From positions 33,917,596 through 33,981,595 of the forward strand of contig NC_092115.1 in the NCBI RefSeq assembly GCF_045679555.1: DNA of 64,000 bases. Direction: 5' to 3'. This document shows positions 42,791 to 55,525 of this stretch, piece after piece; position 1 is the stretch's first letter; every line of letters starts with the position of its first letter. The notes under the pieces were generated by a model. The model ran no database searches. It had not been told where the DNA came from and saw only the letters and a program-made list of their open reading frames with translations. Made by a program: the position numbers and the translations under genes. The DNA comes from Salvelinus alpinus (taxonomy: Eukaryota > Chordata > Actinopteri > Salmoniformes > Salmonidae).

Positions 42791-43667
42791 GTGTACATGC
42801 ATACATACCACAGTATCAGTCAAAAGTTGACACCTACTCATTCCAGGGTTTCTTTATTTTTTATATTTTCTACATTGTAGAATAATAGAAGATGAACTAT
42901 TAGACAATATGTAAAATACATTAAAAAAAAGTGTTAAATCAAAATGTATTTTATATTTGAGAGTAAAAAGACGCCACCCTTTGCCGACTTTTTAAATTTC
43001 TTAACAAATATCAACAAACAAAAGAGGAATAGTCACATGCAAACAAGCATACAAACTATTTACATTGCCAGGAATCCTAAACAAACAAATCATATTCATT
43101 AATAATACAAGTTAATTGCCTTTTTGTTTTTCATTTTAGTTAAAGTAGTGCCATAATGTTTAAATTCATTTATAAAGTGAATAAAGTTTGGTTTTGAATT
43201 AGACCATTTGCATTTGTGAATATGAAATTGACCTAGTATTATTAGCAGTTGAAATAAATATACTCCATCTATGTCAGAATTTCTGAAATAAATCATATCA
43301 AAGCCATTAAATAATACAACCTGTCCTATTTTTTTGTAATGAAATTCTGTATGTCAATCCCCCCAAAAAATTCTACTATAAATTCAGGCAAAAAACAAAT
43401 GCAAAATGGTCTCCTTCTCCATTCCACAGACATCAGTTATAGTCAATATTCAGCTTGAATCTTTCCAAAACATGTAACATTTTAAATTAAACTTCCATTA
43501 CTTTGTTACTGATACAATATTTGTTAGCAATTTTCCATGCTTTCCCCAATTGTATATCACCATAGATATGAGCAAAAGAATCTTGCTGAGGGAATTGTAG
43601 TATCAAACAATATTCCTAATCTGTTTATTACTACATTTATCTTTGACGTTAATATTGCCAATGAATA

Positions 43668-44775
43668 TACACTGCTCAAAAAAATAAAGGGAACACTTAA
43701 ACACAATGTAACTCCAAGTCAATGACACTTCTGTGAAATCAAACTGTCCACTTAGGAAGCAACACTGATTGACAATAAATTTCACATGCTGTTGTGCAAA
43801 TGGAATAGACAAAAGGTGGAAATTATAGGCAATTAGTAAGACACCCCCAATAAAAGGAGTGGTTCTGCAGGTGGTGACCACAGACCACTTCTCAGTTCCT
43901 ATGCTTCCTGGCTGATGTTTTGGTCACTTGAATGCTGGCGGTGCTTTCACTCTAGTGGTAGCATGAGACTGAGTACAACCCACACAAGTGGCTCAGGTAG
44001 TGCAGCTCATCCAGGATGGCACATCAATGCGAGCTGTGGCAAGAAGGTTTGCTGTGTCTGTCAGCGTAGTGTCCAGAGCATGGAGGCGGGGTGGCATTTC
44101 TTTGTGGGGCCGCACAGCCCTCCATGTGCTCGCCAGAGGTAGCCTGACTGCCATTAGGTACCGAGATGAGATCCTCAGACCCCTTGTGAGACCATATTCT
44201 GACACATGCACATTTGTGGCCTGCTGGAGGTCATTTTGCAGGGCTCTGGCAGTGCTCCTCCTTGCACAAAGGTGGAGGTAGCGGTCCTGCTGCTGGGTTG
44301 TTGCCCTCTTACGGCCTCCTCCACGTCTCCTGATGTACTGGCCTGTCTCCTGGTAGCGCCTCCATGCTCTGGACACTACGCTGACAGACACAGCAAACCT
44401 TCTTGCCACAGCTCGCATTGATGTGCCATCCTGGATGAGCTGCACTACCTGAGCCACATGTGTGGGTTGTACTCAGTCTCATGCTACCACTAGAGTGAAA
44501 GCACCGCCAGCATTCAAGTGACCAAAACATCAGCCAGGAAGCATAGGAACTGAGAAGTGGTCTGTGGTCACCACCTGCAGAACCACTCCTTTTATTGGGG
44601 GTGTCTTACTAATTGCCTATAATTTCCACCTTTTGTCTATTCCATTTGCACAACAGCATGTGAAATTTATTGTCAATCAGTGTTGCTTCCTAAGTGGACA
44701 GTTTGATTTCACAGAAGTGTGATTGACTTGGAGTTACATTGTGTTGTTTAAGTGTTCCCTTTATTTTTTTGAGCA

Positions 44776-44778
<3 letters not shown>
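43668..44778. mobile_element. Tc1-derived foldback with 420-bp inverted arms
   Basis: Left arm 43668-44087 and right arm 44358-44778 are near-identical inverted copies: TACACTGCTCAAAAAAATAA AGGG at the left, CCCTTTATTTTTTTGAGCAG TA at the right. Both arms encode the same transposase N-terminus, [34 protein letters not shown], one on each strand. The 270-bp centre holds a plus-strand catalytic fragment ([20 protein letters not shown]) and a minus-strand continuation ([20 protein letters not shown]). It looks like a head-to-head fusion of two partial copies. It can still have two good ends, but encodes no full transposase. Confidence 0.88.
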
Positions 44779-44832
<54 letters not shown>

Positions 44833-44850
44833 TATATATACACACACACA
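44777..44850. repeat. (TA)n microsatellite with CA end
   Basis: About 22 TA units directly abutting the right end of the foldback, then TACACATATATATATACAC and a CACACACA run. It may have grown from the TA target site or been the target. Confidence 0.95.
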
Positions 44851-47420
44851 AATTGCAAATAACATTGTACCATAGATTGGTAAAAAGAATAGCCACCAAG
44901 CTAACATTAAGTGTCAGTGCGAATTTCCCTGTCATAAAATATATATATAAAAAAAGTTTGGCTCAAACAATGCTCTTTCCTCAAGAAATATAAAGTTTTA
45001 TCAGATGCAAATAAAACTCATTCCTGCATAACTCACTTGATAAATCCAGCAGTCAACAAGCTAGGCGTCAGCGTGAATTTCCCTTCCATTAACAAAAGCC
45101 TTGGCTAGTGCAAAGTATGCACATTTCCTTTCCTTCTTTGCTCTCTCAAATCGTCGGCCAGACAATTCCGAGCTTCTTTATCAAATGCTGTCAGATCCTC
45201 CTTGAACCTCAGGTTGTTCTTTTTAAATAGTCATTTTTCTTTGCACTTTTCCATGTCATATCCCTCGATGTCCTGGAGATTAATCTCACCACTGGTCGTG
45301 GTGGCTGGTTGTTTTCCCCATCTCTCAGCCTACCCAGGCGGTGCACTACATCCAGAGAACCTGCAACAACATTTCGCTCCTCCTTCGGGACCATTGCCCT
45401 GTCTTTCACTCTTGCGTTGATGTTCTCGTCAGATTTTTCTGCTATTCCATAAATTCGAAGATTCCATCTCCAACTATACCGGTCATTCTCGTTTACCTTT
45501 GACTCCATTTCAGTGAGTCTCTTCTCCTGCTTTGCAACCTGAATTTTCAATGTTGCGTTCTGCTACTTCAGAGTTTTTACTTCCTCAGCATTGAAATCAA
45601 TTGATTTCTTCAGGTTAATGATACTGACAGTGTTCTTTTTCACCAAATCCATGTCATCTGCGCTCTCTTTGATTTTAGCCGTGAGGATGCGGACGATGTT
45701 GTCCTGTAGCTGGCTCATTGATGGTTCACTTCTCAGCTTCTTTGGAAGTTGCTCCTTGGTTGGGGTATTTGGGTATGAATCACATTCACCACCTTTTTTT
45801 ACACTGCAAGCATATGAGTGAGTTTCAACAATGCCTCTTTTCTCCTTGGAAGTTTCAACATCCATCATCTCAGCAACAGTTTGGTCATGTCCTGATTACG
45901 TGCTACTAGCTATGAAGACGTTAGCAGACTAACTTAACTACACACGCTGAAACTTTGATAGCTAGCTTGTTCGTTGGAAATCGTCAAAACTATATTTCAA
46001 TGGTCTGATTAATTACAAAATTATTCAAAATAGCTACATTGTATGGTTAGATATAATTTGTGAAAAAACAAATTGCAACTGCAGTCTAAAACTATAAACT
46101 TTGTGAGAAAACCATAAAATTGCTCCTCAACTAGAAATGTTACACCCTCTCATGCCGCCATCTTGAGCACCACCCTTTGCAGGCTCTTGGCATTCTCTAA
46201 ATTAGCTTCATGAGGTAATCACCCGGAATGTATTTCACTTAACAGGCGTGCCTTGTGAAAAGTTAATTTGTGGAATTTCTTTCCTTCTTAAATGCGTTTG
46301 AGCCATTCAGTTGTCTTGTGACAAGGTAGGGGTGGGTATACAGAAAATAGCCCTATTTGGTCCAAAGTCCAAGTCCATATTATGGCAAGAACAGCTCAAA
46401 TATGCAAAGAGAAACAACAGTCCATCATGACTTTAGACATGGAGGTCCGTCAATGCAGAACATTAAGAACTTTGAAAGTTTCATCAAGTGCAGTCGCAAA
46501 AACCATCAAGCGCTATGATGAAACTGTCTCATGTGGACCGCCACAGGAAAGGAAGACCCAGAGTTACCTCTGCTGCAGGGGATAAGTTCATTAGAGTTAA
46601 CTGCACCACAGAAATTGCTGACACCTCAACTGTTCAGAGGAGACTGCGTGAATCAGTCCTTCATAGTTGAATTGCTGCAAAGAAACCACTACTAAAGGAC
46701 ACCAATAAGAAGCAGACTTGCTTGGGTCATGAAACACGAGAAATGGACATTAGACCTGTGGAAATCTATCCTTTGGTCTGATGAGTCCAAATTTGAGATT
46801 TTTGGGTCAAATAGTCGTGGCTTTGTGAGACGCAGAGTAGATAAACGGATGATCTTCGCATGTGTGGTTCCCACTGTGAAGCATGGAGGTGGTGTGATGT
46901 TGCTTAGCTGGTGACACTGATTTATTTAGAATTTAAGGTACACTTAACCAGCATGGCTACCACAGCATTCTGCAACGATATGCCATCCCATCTGATTTGC
47001 GCTTAGTTGGACTATACTTTGTTTCTCAACAGGACAATGATTCCACACACCTCCAGGCTGTGTAAGGGCTATTTGACCAAGAAGGAGAGTGGAGTGCTGA
47101 ATCAGATGACCTGGCCTCCACAATCACCCAACCTCAACCCAATTGAGATGGTTTGGGATGAGCTGGACCGCAGAGTGAAGCTGGTTGAGAGAATGCCAAG
47201 AGTGTGCAAAGCTGTCATCAAGGCAAAGGGTGGCTACTTTGAAGAATATAAAATATATTTTGATTTGTTTAACCTTTTTTGGTTACTACATGATTCCTTG
47301 TGTGTTATTTCATAGTTTTGATGTCTACTATTCTACAATGTAGGAAACAGTAAATAAAAGAAAAACCTTGAATGAGTAGGTGTTCTAAAACCTTTGCCTG
47401 GTAGTGTGTGCGTGTGTGTA

Positions 47421-48942
47421 TACAGTGCCTTGCAAAAGTAATCACCCTCTTTGGCGTTTTTCCTATTTTGTTGCATTACAACCTGTAATTTACATTTTTA
47501 TTTGGATTTCATGTAATGAACATACACAAAATAGTCCAAATTGGTCAAGTGGAGAGAAAAAATAAAACAAAAAGTGGTGCGTGCATATCTATTCACCCAC
47601 TTTGCTATGAAGCCCCTAAATAAGATTTGCTGCAACCAATTACCTTCAGAAGTCACATAATTAGTTAAATAAAGTCCACCTGTGTGCAATCGAAGTGTCA
47701 CATGATCTCAGTATATATACACACACACCTGTTATGAAAGGCCGCCTAGTCTGCAACACCACTAAGCAAGGGGCACTATGAAGAACAAGGAGCTCTCCAA
47801 ACAGGTCAGGGACAAAGTTGTGGAGAAGTACAGATCAGGGTTGGGTTATAAAAAAATATCAGAAACTTAAAACATCCCACAGAGCACCATTAAATCCATT
47901 ATTAAAAATAATGGAAATAATATGGCACCACAACAAACCTGCCAAGAGAAGGCCACCTACCAAAACTAATGGACCAGGCAAGGAGGGCATTAATCAGAGG
48001 CAACAAAGAGACCAAAGATAACCCTGAAGGAGCTGCCATGCTCCACAGCGGATATTGGAGAATCTGTCCATAGGACCACTTTAAGCCGTACACTCCACAG
48101 AGCTGGGCTTTACGGAAGAATGGCCAGAAAAAATCCGTTGCTTAAAGAAAAGAATAAGCAAACACTTTGTTTTCACCAAACAGGCATGTGGGAGACTCCC
48201 CAAACATACGGAAGACGGTTCTCTGGTCAGATGAGACTAAAATGTTGCTTTTTGGCCATCAAGGAAAACGCCATGTCTGGCGCAAACCCAACACCTCTCA
48301 TCACCATCCCCACAGTGAAGCATGGTGGTGGCAGCATCGTGCTGTGGGTTTTTCCATCGACAGGGACTGGGAAACTGGTCAGAATTGAAGGAATGATGGA
48401 TGGTGCTAAATACAGGAAAATTCTTGAGGGAAACCTGTTTGTCTTTCAGAGATTCTTTGACTGGGATGGAGGTTCACCTTCCAGTAGGACAATGACCCTA
48501 AGCATACTGCTAATGCAACACTTGAGTGGTTTAACGGGAAACATTTAAAATGTCTTGGAATGGCCTAGTCAAAGCCCAGACCTTAATCCAATTGAGAATC
48601 TGTAGAATGACTTAAAGATTGCTGTACACCTGCGGAACCCATCCAACTTGAAGGAGCAGTTTTGCCTTGAAGATCGGGCAAAAATCCCAGTGGCTAGATG
48701 TGCCAAGCTTAGAGACATACCCCAAGAGACTTGCAGCTGTAATTGTTGCAAAAGGTGGCTCTACAAAGTATTTAAGTAGTTCTGTTTGTTTCACAATATA
48801 TATTTTTTTGCATCTTCAAAGTTATAGGCATGTTTAAATCAAATGATACAAACCCCCCAAAAATGTATTTTATTTACAGGTTGTTAGGCAACAAAATAGG
48901 AAAAATGCCAAGGGGGTGAATACTTTCGCAAGCCACTGTGAT
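47421..48942 (+). mobile_element. Tc1-like transposon, full length, dead
   Basis: Ends TACAGTGCCTTGCAAAAGTA ATCACC and GGGTGAATACTTTCGCAAGC CACTGTGA. Plus-strand transposase in broken frames: KNKELSKQVRDKVVEKYRSG near 47778, [16 protein letters not shown] near 48118, [25 protein letters not shown] at 48218-48290, VKHGGGS and [18 protein letters not shown] at about 48315-48430, a C-terminus with ARCAKL near 48700. Multiple frameshifts. It begins 11 bp after the end of the previous Tc1. Confidence 0.85.
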
Positions 48943-48960
48943 ATATATATATATATATCA

Positions 48961-50016
48961 GATGCAACAGCACAGTGGGCCCACAGTTCGGTATGCATCA
49001 CGGTTTGTGGACCACGGTAACGGTTTCTGTATCTTTATATGTAAGAAAAAAATAAAAACATCACCCTTAAACAATTAACTCTTTATTTTGCCTATAGGCA
49101 AAGCTTTACATTCAGAAAAATGGCAGCATGACTGACTAGGCCTGTTTTCTGTCTCTACTGTATGAAATCAGGGGGAGAAAAAAACATTAAAGGAAAAAAG
49201 TGCTTCTTAGCTTGGACAACCTGTGGCTCTTCATCTCCCAATCCAGTACATAGTGACCCGTCACAGTGAGGTAGCTTTGAGTTGCTCTGGAGGTCCAACT
49301 ATCAGTGGAGAGAGCTAGATAGGGTGTCTGTGTCAATTCGTTTTCAGCTTCTCTCCGTGATGTTTCATAGTGTTTGGGAATTACTTTGACTCTCCTTGCT
49401 CCAGTTCCACCTGCAAGGGATACAGCCGGGTGATGGCCACGTAAATGAGACATCATGTTAGGAGTGTTTCCACTCGAGTAGCCGACAGTGGCAAAGCAAT
49501 GCTTGCAGACTGTTTTATGGTCTTCTTACCCTCGTTATCGTATTGAACGCTGAATCCAAAATGTTCTTACACAGCGGATTTGAAAGACGTTGGTTCCTCT
49601 TCAAATGTTCTTCTCTGTCTCACTAGCGCTCCCTATTTCTCACGTTGGAGCTGAGAGAATGTTTTTAGTTTCCCCTCTCTTCATGGGGTTCTTTTAGGGA
49701 GGTTGTCAACTGATGTCTTTGCAAATTGTAGATTAGTTATTTAAGGGGGAGGGGGTTGCGGTCACTACATTGAGACATTGCTATGAAGTAAAGTTTCTCA
49801 GCCCTCAGGAGCCCCCTAACGGCCACAAGCTGTGCGTCTGGTTCTGTGGATCTGAATGTACAACGTGCGTGTAGTTTGCAGCGCAATAAGTAGGTTTTGT
49901 AAATTATAGGAAGATGACCGGCATCCTGTAATTCCGCGGTTCATGTGTGCGTATTGAACCGTAGTGGGCGTACCGAACGGTGTGATAACATACTGTGTAT
50001 CGTTGCATCCCTAATA
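48961..50016 (-). mobile_element. hAT-type transposon remnant
   Basis: On the minus strand a BED zinc finger reads VCKHCFATVGYSSGNTPNMM SHLRGHHPA (49515-49430), followed by TPYLALSTDSWTSRATQSYL TVTGHYVL (about 49340-49240), the start of an hAT/ZBED-like transposase domain. The right end (complement of GTATCGTTGCATCCCTA, near 50000-50016) is a TAGGGATGCAACGATAC-type hAT end. The left end is less clear. Most of the catalytic domain is missing. Confidence 0.65.
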
Positions 50017-51194
50017 TGTGTGTGTGTTTTGGGGGGGGGGATGAACTCATACGTTTAAATGACTATAAACTAAATTGAAACCATGTTGAAATGATAATGG
50101 GCCTACATTCAGTTTGACTGTATCCTGTTCTCTAATAATCATTGAAATGAAAGCCAGACAGTCAGGGAGAATCAATAATTCTCAAAACTATGTATAGAGG
50201 AATATTTTTTTTGCAAATTGTGAAGGTCAGGAAATAACACATTTTCAGAGCGGCCGTCCGGACCTCGTTGAAGACCGAATGCGGCCCCCGGGGCAAAATG
50301 AGTTTGACACTCCGGATCTAGGCTATGAAAATTATAAACCAATCATGGAAAACTCAGACGAACAATTATCTATCATACAACAGTCTACCTACCACAGCCT
50401 ATTCCATTACTATTAAACATTGCAAACATATGAAGACCTAGCCGATATCTCATAAATTACTAAATAAAGGCCTATTCATTCCACAAAATAGGTATATTGC
50501 ATCTCACTCTTAAACAACCATGCCATCTATGCATTGCTAGTCTATAGGCTACTTGCTGAACAGTCAGTGGGTTAGAGTAGATGCCCAAAAATAACACTCG
50601 ATGCGGATGACGTGTCATATTTAGCTATAGTGCTGCCTCCTCCGCATAAATCTATAGATGCTAATTTAAAGGAACTAGAGATATCTGCAGAAAAAGGAGT
50701 TTGTAAAAATAGCCATGTAGCGTATGAATCCATAAGCTAATTTACATACTCTTTTTATTTTTCTCTCTTGTAATAGGCTAATCAGACCTGAGAAACCCAG
50801 CTTCAGCTTAACCCAATCCTCGGGTCACCCCCTGCGAGAAAAGAATCCATGCACCAAGGTTTTTCCTGACAACTGCAGGTGACAGGCATTCATTCATTCT
50901 CCACCACATCTTGAATATTTAAACCACAACCAAATGGACAGCTCCTTTCAATGCCAGAATCAGAGTAATGGGCTTAACTCTGGGATGTAAAGAGTCACAC
51001 TATTTTCTGTCCATATGTTGTTGTGACAGACTGGATATAAACCATATTGTTAATGTCATGCCTAATAAAGTAACCGCAACATTGGCCATCCATATAAATA
51101 TAGCTGGGTCTAGATCTAGCTTTTTCTTACTTACAATCAGAATACCAGCCAGAAATTGTGAATTTCCAAAGAAGGTTACAAGTTAGTGAAAATA
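50017..51194. other. Intergenic, no gene recognised
   Basis: A G-rich run follows at 50027-50040. Near 50250-50325, GCGGCCCCCGGGGCAAAATG AGTTTGACACTCC looks like one end of a CAGGGGTGTCAAACTC-type hAT element; a matching start (CAGGGGTGTCAGACGACC) is at 39394. The remainder is AT-rich with no supported feature. Confidence 0.35.
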
Positions 51195-52533
51195 ATCTTT
51201 AACACATTCTATGGATCCACGATATATTGGTAAGCATATCGGAATCGGCCGACATTACCTAAAAATGCCAACGTCGGCATGATGTCTAGTTTAACGCCGA
51301 TGTGCAAAACTGATATCAAAGCTGACGTGCATACCTATATAAAGTAGGTAGATGACGTCATGACGCCACAAAAAAAATACAGCGCTACACAGAACAAAAG
51401 CAGAAAAATACTTAGCGCACACTTCCAACAACTAAACAAGTTCAAGTCACTTGAAAGAGTAAGAATATTTCAGCGAGACAACTAAGGCAAAATCCACTAA
51501 CGCCAAGATGATGGTATTCATTGCCCTTGACAATCAACCGTTCTCTGTCGTGGATGATGCTGGCTTTTGCCGACTGGTCGAGCACCTCGAGCCCCGGTAC
51601 ACACTGCCAAGTAGGCGCTATTTTTCAGATGCTGCCCTACTGGAGTTACACATTGTTGAAACGCACATCTATGAGCTACTTGCTATGGACGTCACTGCTA
51701 TTAGCTTTACGACTGACATTCGGACCAGCGATGTCAGCCCCAAGAGCATGCTGAGTCTGACAGCACAGTGGGTCGACGAGGACTTCGTACTGAGGAAAGC
51801 CGTATTGCATGCTCAAGAATGTGCTGGTTTTCATACCGCTGCTGCCATTTCAATGGCATTTGAGAACATGAACACACTCCTAGCGCCATTTGAACAACTG
51901 ACTCAAGAAATAAGCTAATCAACTGCGTCTGCAGCAGACACGATACCCTCTGTCATGGCATTGAAACGCCTTCAACAAAACTGCCGACACAGACCGTGGG
52001 GTTAAAACTTGCAAAAGTACTCGAGGCTGTGAACAAGCGATTCAGTGGCATTCAGTGGGAGCCTCTACTGTGTTGCCACCATGCTCGATGCTAGGTACAA
52101 GGACCGCTACTTTGATGCAGACAAGAAACAGCGTTTACGTGAAATGTTAGACACAGCTGGACAAGATGGAAACGGACACAGTGACAGTGCGCACCGAGGA
52201 AGAGAGGCCACGGACAGACAGAGCAGAAACTTCACTGCTTGACATGTATGATGAAATCCTGGTTGAGAATGAAACGACTGAACAAATGAACAATGAAACA
52301 GCCCAGCAAGTAAGTGAAAGAAATGTTTTGATTCTGTTTTACTGGTAATGGGGACATACGTAAATGCCAACAATAACTTTTTGGTCAGTGTGTGTGTTTC
52401 AACTATTTAACTGTACTAGAACGCTTAAAAGGCCACAAATGTTAAATAAATCGGTTATCGGTATATTTTTTTTTTGGGGGGGGGCAAGGAAAATATAGTT
52501 TATCGGCCAAAAATTTCATATCTGTGCATCCCT
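51195..52533 (+). mobile_element. hAT-type transposon remnant
   Basis: Plus-strand relics: 51508-51918 (PFSVVDDAGFCRLVEHLEPR Y, TYxLPSRRYFSD, ISFTTDIRTSD, LTAQWVDEDF), typical of ZBED/hAT transposases, then ATMLDARYKDRYFDADKKQR near 52077-52136, the hAT C-terminal region. The right end near 52500-52533 (TTTATCGGCCAAAAATTTCA then GTGCATCCCTA) and the left ATATTGGTAAGCATATCGGA are its GATATCGGC-type ends. Frameshifts and stops make it dead. A palindromic TGACGTCA occurs at 51353-51360. Confidence 0.7.
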
Positions 52534-52929
52534 AACACATTCCAAAAGAATTGGGTCTACAACGTCACCATACATAGGATGAGCCTATAAGATTTCCATA
52601 ACACCGAGGCACCACTTTTCAAATGTGACAGAAAACAAGGGGTGCATGCGAGTTGACTACAGGCATGCGATAAAGCTAATTCAAAAGGTTACAGGAAACT
52701 GTCTGCATGCCATTACAGATTTGGCATTAGGTTTACTAAGACAGTTGGCCCATATATGCTGTTCCACAGCATGTGATCGGTCCTTGCCAGATAGTGAACT
52801 TTCATCATGTAAAATCAGTTGGCTCTTAATTTCATTAGGCTACTACTGATTAGTAGTTAATGCAGTCAGCAATATGAACAAAGTGTTCAGCCATGTAAGA
52901 TAGCCTACACACGTGGAATCTATACATTT
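52534..52929. other. Intergenic, no feature seen
   Basis: The short frame at 52625-52849 shows no family I recognise and has ordinary intergenic composition. Confidence 0.4.
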
Positions 52930-53130
52930 TTTATACATTTAACCTTTATTTAACTAGGCATGTCAGTGAAAGTCAAATTCTTATTTACAATGGCGGTTTA
53001 CCAGGGAACAGCGTGTTAACTGCCTTCAGGGGCAGAACGACATATTTTTACCTTGTCAGCTCGGGGATTCGATCCAGCAACCTTTTGGTTACTGGCCCAA
53101 CGCTCTAACCACTAGCCTACCTGCCGCCCC
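52930..53130 (-). repeat. tRNA-derived SINE, minus orientation
   Basis: AACCTTTATTTAACTAGGCA TGTCAG to CTAACCACTAGCCTACCTGC CGCC. GGGGATTCGATCCAGCAACC is the complement of a tRNA-like B-box. Same family as 1525-1715. Confidence 0.6.
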
Positions 53131-54195
53131 CCCAAAAAAGGGAGGTGTCGTAGAATTACAACAATAATGTTAATCACATTACTTTTATATTAGAATGTAT
53201 TCCTATATTAGTACATTCACACTGTCTGTTTTTCTGAGAGCAAACAGAATTGGGTTCTTAGAACTATCATGAGTCTGTTAACGCTGACAGTAGATTTACG
53301 ATGGCTTGGTGATAACCTAAAGACTGCATTCCATTCTATGATTAGTGTGTGTGCCTGTCTGTCGGTGCCAGGGAGACCCAATCTCCAGGTTATTTATTCC
53401 ATATGGAAGGTGAACACTGGACTTAATCATTTGAGGGAATGACCTAGGTTACATTAGTATTTCTATATAAAAAAAAAGCAGTAAATTAACTAGAGACAGA
53501 TATTTGGCGGCATGTAAATCTTGATGTTTGTTGCATGAGATCACAATGCACCTTTTTGTATAATTTCTATATCTGTTCTTCGTCACAAGGACTCAGGAAC
53601 ACTATAAAGTTGTAACCTAACCCTGTTTATTTGGGCTTGAAGTCTACACCATTGGGTGACTTAACATGCCATTACTGCAGTAATAAATAAAGTTAAATTG
53701 TTTTGAAGAAATCGAAGTCTCATTTGATTAGTATAATTCCACCACAGAGGATATGCTTAACTTTAAAATCAGAGGTGAAAGTATATTTAATTTCTTCCCA
53801 GTACATGTCCTATGTGTGCACGTGCTTTTATTTAAACATTTTATGGGCCTAATAATAGAATTACATATAGAATCCCTATTAATTTAATAGGATCCCTATG
53901 GGCTTAATGGTCAAGATTTGTTGTTTAACTTTTAAAATGTATTAGCCTACCTTTTAATATGTCAAACACAACCAGTCATGATGTTTTCATCTGATAGTCA
54001 AACAGTTACTTCAGAAGGCTCATGTAGACTACCTGCACACATTACTCAGGGACGGCGGAATTTCAGGGGGGGAATAGTTTAAGTCTCATTTAGATTTGTT
54101 TCTGCTTATAATGTATGACATTTGGTAGGCAAGTTTTTTAATCAACTTGTCTATAATTAGATATATTCAGCTTATCTGTTGTCATTACTTGATGC
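53131..54195. other. Intergenic, no feature seen
   Basis: AT-rich sequence without supported open frames, transposon ends or RNA genes. Confidence 0.4.
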
Positions 54196-54199
54196 TCGT

Positions 54200-54903
54200 C
54201 TAGAACAGGTTTTTCCAAACTCGGTCCTGGGGCCCCCGGGAGTCGCGTTAATGCAGAATTCTGTGTTTTTCATGCAGAAAAAAAAGGCATACGATATCTT
54301 GCTGCGTTTTATAAACGAAGATTAAAAAAAAAAAAAAAAGCTTCTTATTGTCATTTCTGCTCAGCATCAGACTAATGTTGTGCTTCAGTTATACTTCTCC
54401 ACTTGGATGAGAAATCACAAACTGGCATTCTACCATCAGACTGCACTGACTGATATGTAGCTACTTTTCTCAGTGTTTCTCTGGTAAAATTAACTTAGGA
54501 AATGTAGTTGGCTACATTCTTTCTATGATAAACATTAGAAATATGGCAATGCAAAAAATACATTGCTTTTTCATTGTAAGCTCATTTACTTGGCTGAGGC
54601 CGTTAACAAGTGCAACGCTATTTGGTTTTCATGAAAATGTAGCTATTTTCTGCCGAACGTGTTGCACGAATGTATTTTCTGTTAAGGAAAAAATGCATGT
54701 GAAGTGGTTTCAAATGAAGGTCTGCATTTTGAAAACGCACATTTCTGAACTCCTAACATGACCCCTTACACTACACAGCTGACTAAAATACTCAAAGCTT
54801 GATGAGACAGTTATTTGAATCAGCTGTGTTTAGTTTTTTTTTTGCCCTAGCACATGCACCCAGTGGGGGCCCCAGGACCGAGTTAGGGAAACCCCGGTCT
54901 AGA
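54200..54903. mobile_element. Inverted-repeat DNA element (MITE-like)
   Basis: Left TCTAGAACAGGTTTTTCCAA ACTCGGTCCTGGGGCCCC and right GGGGCCCCAGGACCGAGTTA GGGAAACCCCGGTCTAGA are imperfect inverted termini of about 38 bp. The core has no transposase; the plus frame 54525-54761 is not recognisable. The superfamily is unassigned, possibly hAT. Confidence 0.65.
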
Positions 54904-55525
54904 ATACAAAACAAAGCCTTGCTCACCAGAATGTCATAAACCGATAGAATTATCAATGCATCATCAACAATCTAGTTGACGTGGGAAAAGTGATTTAATT
55001 TTCTCTTCACCCGCGGAGCGAGGGCATTTAGGGACCAGGGAGATTTCCATATGACATCAGTTTGACCGGTTAAGGAACTGAAAAGATGTGAAAACGATAA
55101 AACACGTTTCTTATAGTATTTCACTCTTTCGTTAGGCCTAAACAAGTCTTGCAACCTGAATTGATGCATACACTGCTGTCCACGCACTTATCTCTGCCTT
55201 GGCAAAATGTCTATTACCATTGAACCACCCCACATTTTGGAGCGTATTCCACATCTATTTGTGAATTTTTCGTGCGACTTACATGCGGTAATGATAAATA
55301 GTCAAATAGATTCCAAGAGAACTGTAGACTGCATACCCCCACTATTGCTCTTGATGATACTTCATACCAAACCGTTCCATCTTATTTTCACCCCTGACAA
55401 TAATCTAAAAACCATATTGCCTGAGAAGGTCCTAGAATCCATATTTTATGCAGTTAAAATAAGGCACTTTTTTCCCCATTCAACAATAAAGTAGACAAAA
55501 GCATATTGTCCCCTATAATAAAAAT

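Larger units (their letters stand above)
42986..46167 (-). mobile_element. L1-like LINE, minus strand, nested in Tc1
   Basis: The 5' end near 46167 reads CTCAAGATGGCGGCATGAGA on the minus strand. ORF1 relics: 45868-45563 (coiled-coil-like, NTVSIINLKKSIDFNAEEVK) and 45550-45209 (EKRLTEMESKVNENDRYSWR WNLRIYGIAEK, then DVVHRLGRLRDGENNQPPRP, RNA-recognition-like core of L1 ORF1p). Its C-terminal part decays at about 45200-45040. The 3' part, 43440-43090, reads an ORF2 C-terminus (FHIHKCKWSNSKPNFIHFIN, KNKKAINL). Most of ORF2 is absent, and a Tc1-derived foldback sits in that gap. Flanking copies of CCACCCTTTGC (42975-42985 and 46170-46180) are the target duplication. Confidence 0.7.
42808..47410 (+). 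mobile_element. Tc1-like transposon interrupted by a LINE
   Basis: Left part 42808-42985 (AGTCAAAAGTTGACACCTAC TCATTCCAGGG) and right part 46168-47410 (ending TTGAATGAGTAGGTGTTCTA AAACC...GGTAGTGT) are the two ends of one element. The right part carries plus-strand transposase relics: AKTIKRYDETVSCG near 46497, ILWSDESKFEIFGSN at 46770-46810, [10 protein letters not shown] near 46870, PHTSRLCKGYL near 47040 and NPIEMVWDELDRRVK at 47142-47178. The N-terminal part is shortened and there are frameshifts. The split is at CCACCCTTTGC, present on both sides of the LINE. Confidence 0.85.

Noticed and set aside
43988..44281. Novel HTH protein
   Set aside because: A chance fusion of a Tc1 transposase N-terminus to a catalytic fragment within the foldback.
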